Shown: in pieces, positions 5,847 through 7,843 of the stretch
Numbering within the stretch: the stretch's first letter is position 1
Layout of the letters: each line of letters opens with the position of its first letter
DNA from: Candidatus Segatella violae
Lineage (GTDB): Bacteria > Bacteroidota > Bacteroidia > Bacteroidales > Bacteroidaceae
Direction: 5' to 3'
NCBI GenBank assembly: GCA_002440225.1
Contig: DJSH01000033.1
Span: forward strand, 1 to 7,843
DNA length: 7,843 nucleotides
Notes under the pieces: model-generated
What the model was told of the DNA's origin: nothing
Databases searched by the model: none
What the model saw: the letters and a program-made list of their open reading frames with translations, nothing else
Made by a program: the position numbers and the translations under genes

Positions 5847-6260
5847 ATGAAACGTTCACTCAACATATTGATGGCTCTGATGCTCTCGCTCATGGTGGTT
5901 TACATGAGCGTGGGTACTACCGTCATGCACTGCCTTCGCTATGACAAGGTGATGGTGGGAGCTGTGCAGGATTGTTGTCTGAAGAAATGCCTAAGCTATG
6001 ATTGTTGCAAGGATATGCACGGCGAGCAGTTGCGTAAGCACTGTATGGACGTGAAGCAGGTGAAGTTGTCGCCTACGCTCTCAATTCAGCAGCTTGACTT
6101 CGATGCAGCACCTATCTTTGTGGGTATCGTACCATCCCTTTGGATGATGCTGCCTCGTCCTGTTGTATGCAGCATCCAAAAAGCCAGATATTGGAGCATC
6201 AACGTTCCGCATTCGCCCCCGAGGGCATATTTGGCATTACTTAACACGCTGATTATTTGA
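5847..6260 (+). CDS. Small Cys-rich exported protein, HYC_CC_PP family-like
   Basis: The product is 137 residues. An N-terminal hydrophobic segment (about 5-26, LNILMALMLSLMVVYMSVG) is a signal peptide or membrane anchor. Next come MHC (His28, Cys29), DCC (43-44), Cys48, DCC (53-54) and Cys66, and a C-terminal SPPRAYLALLNTLII. The His-Cys / Cys-Cys / Pro-Pro order matches my recollection of the HYC_CC_PP family, small Bacteroidota proteins often found beside metal transporters and TonB receptors; assignment is by pattern only. Clustered Cys, His and Met residues before a P1B ATPase suggest periplasmic binding of a soft metal such as Cu(I), or sensing of it. AAGG (5842-5845 region) sits immediately before the ATG, too close for a normal Shine-Dalgarno site. 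Codon use resembles the neighbours. Confidence 0.75.
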   Translation: MKRSLNILMALMLSLMVVYMSVGTTVMHCLRYDKVMVGAVQDCCLKKCLSYDCCKDMHGEQLRKHCMDVKQVKLSPTLSIQQLDFDAAPIFVGIVPSLWMMLPRPVVCSIQKARYWSINVPHSPPRAYLALLNTLII

Positions 6261-6270
6261 TTTTTCCCTA

Positions 6271-6307
6271 TTTGCATATAGGTTGCAAAAGATTTTTTGT
6301 ACTTTTG
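6271..6307 (+). promoter_or_regulatory. Promoter for the metal-transporting ATPase gene
   Basis: TACTTTTG (6300-6307), followed by CAACC, matches the Bacteroidota -7 box. TTTG at 6271-6274 lies 25 bases upstream, the same wide spacing seen at the sigma-factor promoter (1645-1681). Transcription would begin near 6314, giving a leader of about 90 bases. A strong inverted repeat overlaps the -7 box, so the promoter is probably regulated. Confidence 0.5.
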
Positions 6308-6312
6308 CAACC
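6281..6312. repeat. Perfect 11-bp inverted repeat over the ATPase promoter
   Basis: GGTTGCAAAAG (6281-6291) and CTTTTGCAACC (6302-6312) are exact inverted copies with a 10-base spacer. The half-site centres are 21 bases apart, about two helical turns, as for a dimeric regulator binding one DNA face. The right arm contains most of the -7 box. No T-run follows on the plus strand, so it does not look like a terminator for the upstream gene. It is a candidate operator for a metal-responsive repressor. Part of the symmetry could be chance, because TTTGCAA is common at Bacteroidota -7 boxes. Confidence 0.6.
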
Positions 6313-6321
6313 AAGATAGTT

Positions 6322-6373
6322 GTGTAGTTAAGTGAAGAGTAAAGAACAAAGAGTGAAGAATTCTACACTTAAC
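6322..6373 (+). other. Leader of the ATPase gene with overlapping alternative stems
   Basis: GTTAAGTG (6327-6334) pairs perfectly with CACTTAAC (6366-6373), while GTGTAG (6322-6327) pairs with CTACAC (6363-6368). The two pairings share bases and exclude each other in part. The purine-rich loop holds AGTGAAGA twice (6331-6338 and 6352-6359), 21 bases apart. The structure lies within the predicted leader, about 30 bases before the start codon. It may affect translation, but no known riboswitch class was recognised. Confidence 0.3.
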
Positions 6374-6404
6374 GTATTGTTGGAAAAATGAAATAGGATA
6401 AATA

Positions 6405-7843
6405 ATGAAGAAAACAATACCTGTAATAGGCATGGCATGCTCGGTGTGCTCTGCCAATGTAGAGCGTAAGCTCAATTCACTCGAAGGCATCAAGTCAGCC
6501 ACGGTTTCCTTGGCAGGACGCACCGCCCTCGTCGATTATGACCCAGAGAAGATTACGCTCGAAGATATGAAGCGAGAGATTTCCAATGCAGGTTATGACC
6601 TCGTCATCGAGGAGGATAGAAGTGCCGATGAAATCAACCGTCGTGAGTTTGTCCTCTTGAAACGCAAGACCCTTCTGTCTTGGCTTTTCGCCATCCTCGT
6701 CATGGCGTTCTCGATGGGATGGATTTCGCTCGGCATGGAGTCGAACAATGTGTCGGATGGCGTGGATATGGGGCATCATACCAGTAGTTTTGCTAATCAG
6801 ATATGCTTGATTCTCGCTTTAGCGAATATGATATACTGTGGTCGCCAGTTTTATGTTTCTGCTTGGAAGCAGCTCAGGCATCGCACGGCAAATATGGATT
6901 CGCTTGTGGCTTTGAGTACCCTCATCGCCTTCCTATTTAGCACTTTCAATACCTTCTTTGGAGATAGCGTTTGGACTCCGAGAGGCATCGAGTGGCATAC
7001 TTACTTCGATGCATCGGTGATGATCATCACGTTCGTCTTGACAGGCAGATGTTTGGAAGAGAAGGCGAAGGATGGTACGGCAGCGAGCATCAAGCAGTTG
7101 ATGGGATTGCAGCCGAAGACTGCCCGATTGGTTACCAATGAGAAATTGGAGAAGACGGAAACCGAATGTGCCGATGGCAAATCCAATGCTTTCAATGATT
7201 ATAAGTTGGAGGAAGTACCTATCTCCACTATATCATACGGCGACATCATCGAGGTGCGTGCCGGGGAGAAAATTCCTGTGGATGGTGTGGTGACTCAGGC
7301 AGAGAGCTTTATGACTGCCGATGCAGCATACGTGGATGAGGCAATGATTACCGGTGAACCTACTCCTGCGGCAAAGCGAGTAGGCGACGAGGTGTTGGCT
7401 GGCACGATTCCGAGCCAAGGCAAGTTGCGTATGAGAGCCAAGCAGATAGGTGAGAACACCGCCTTGGCGCATATCATCAAGATGGTGCAGGAGGCGCAAG
7501 GTTCGAAGGCTCCAGTACAGCGAGTGGTCGATAAGGCTGCGTTGGTCTTTGTGCCGGTGGTTGCAGCCATCGCTGTGATTACTTTCTTGGCTTGGTGGTT
7601 GATAGGTGGCAATGCTTATCTGCCTCAGGCGATATTGAGTGCTGTTGCCGTATTGGTAGTGGCTTGTCCATGCGCAATGGGTTTGGCGACTCCTACAGCC
7701 TTGATGGTGGGTATCGGTAAGGCGGCTCAGAAGCAAATACTCATCAAGGATGCCAGTGCGCTCGAAAATCTCCGCAAGGTGAATGCTCTCGTCATCGACA
7801 AGACGGGTACGCTCACTATTCCGAACCAGAACACGGACTTTAC
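6405..7843 (+). CDS. copA: Heavy-metal (Cu+-type) P1B ATPase, 3' end outside the window
   Basis: The first 479 codons plus two bases are present; complete members usually have 640 or more residues. This enzyme type exports soft metal ions from the cytoplasm across the inner membrane at the cost of ATP. An N-terminal HMA domain (1-70) carries the metal-binding GMACSVC (Cys12, Cys15). Membrane helices follow at about 88-110, 130-150, 163-185 and 200-217. The actuator domain has MITGEP (Thr316-Glu318). Helices follow at about 377-400 and 406-438, the latter with the transport motif CPC (421-423) in ACPCAMGLATP, where Leu is more usual than Met. The phosphorylation motif DKTGTLT starts at Asp465. 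HMA plus CPC fits the Cu+/Ag+ group (P1B-1), though the distinguishing residues of helices 7 and 8 are not visible. The actuator has an extra ~20 residues (about 246-268, KLEKTETECADGKSNAFND). ATG 6405 is preceded by AGGAT, a weak ribosome binding site. Confidence 0.93.
   Translation, partial: MKKTIPVIGMACSVCSANVERKLNSLEGIKSATVSLAGRTALVDYDPEKITLEDMKREISNAGYDLVIEEDRSADEINRREFVLLKRKTLLSWLFAILVMAFSMGWISLGMESNNVSDGVDMGHHTSSFANQICLILALANMIYCGRQFYVSAWKQLRHRTANMDSLVALSTLIAFLFSTFNTFFGDSVWTPRGIEWHTYFDASVMIITFVLTGRCLEEKAKDGTAASIKQLMGLQPKTARLVTNEKLEKTETECADGKSNAFNDYKLEEVPISTISYGDIIEVRAGEKIPVDGVVTQAESFMTADAAYVDEAMITGEPTPAAKRVGDEVLAGTIPSQGKLRMRAKQIGENTALAHIIKMVQEAQGSKAPVQRVVDKAALVFVPVVAAIAVITFLAWWLIGGNAYLPQAILSAVAVLVVACPCAMGLATPTALMVGIGKAAQKQILIKDASALENLRKVNALVIDKTGTLTIPNQNTDF

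Noticed and set aside
6388..6396. ATG-AAA-TAG minimal frame just before the ATPase start
   Set aside because: Two-codon frames like this are expected by chance in AT-rich leaders, and nothing supports its translation.
1..7843. CRISPR array, tRNA or rRNA genes, or an insertion sequence
   Set aside because: No regularly spaced identical repeats, no tRNA- or rRNA-like segments, and no transposase or terminal inverted repeats were seen on either strand.

Overview
The window looks like chromosomal DNA of a gut-type Bacteroidales bacterium, most likely Prevotella/Segatella. Three things point there. There is an ECF sigma factor / FecR-type anti-sigma factor / STN-domain TonB-dependent receptor cassette. 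The promoter -7 boxes have the Bacteroidota form TAnnTTTG. Most genes lack a Shine-Dalgarno sequence. The genus is an inference.

Layout from left to right. (1) Positions 1-245, minus strand: a wrecked ECF sigma factor gene with both ends recognisable, a missing middle and a shifted frame. It still has a good promoter, and an ATG with a strong ribosome binding site follows at the very edge of the window. (2) 306-369: a nested hairpin with a U-tract that terminates the next gene. (3) 426-1514, minus strand: an exported protein made of two carboxymuconolactone-decarboxylase-like (CMD) modules and a C-terminal cupin. (4) 1515-1817: a divergent promoter region. (5) 1818-5695, plus strand: an intact ECF sigma factor, a compact anti-sigma factor and an 826-residue outer-membrane receptor, which together look like a cell-surface signalling operon. 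(6) 5847-6260: a small Cys-rich exported or membrane protein that fits the HYC_CC_PP pattern of Bacteroidota. (7) 6405 to the window end: a P1B-type (Cu+-type) metal-exporting ATPase with one N-terminal HMA domain, cut off just after its DKTGT phosphorylation site.

How they may work together. The sigma/anti-sigma/receptor trio has the parts of FecI-FecR-FecA signalling: ligand binding at the receptor is relayed by its periplasmic STN domain to the anti-sigma factor, which controls the sigma factor. The next two genes are thiol-rich or metal-handling, so a link between this signalling unit and copper (or another soft metal) is a reasonable hypothesis. No SusD-like gene follows the receptor, so a glycan-uptake role is not favoured. 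The small Cys protein and the ATPase each appear to have their own promoter, and the ATPase promoter overlaps a perfect 11-bp inverted repeat that could be a repressor site. Several parts look trimmed: the receptor's carboxypeptidase-regulatory-like domain is about half length, the anti-sigma factor lacks the usual central FecR domain, and the left-hand sigma paralogue is destroyed.
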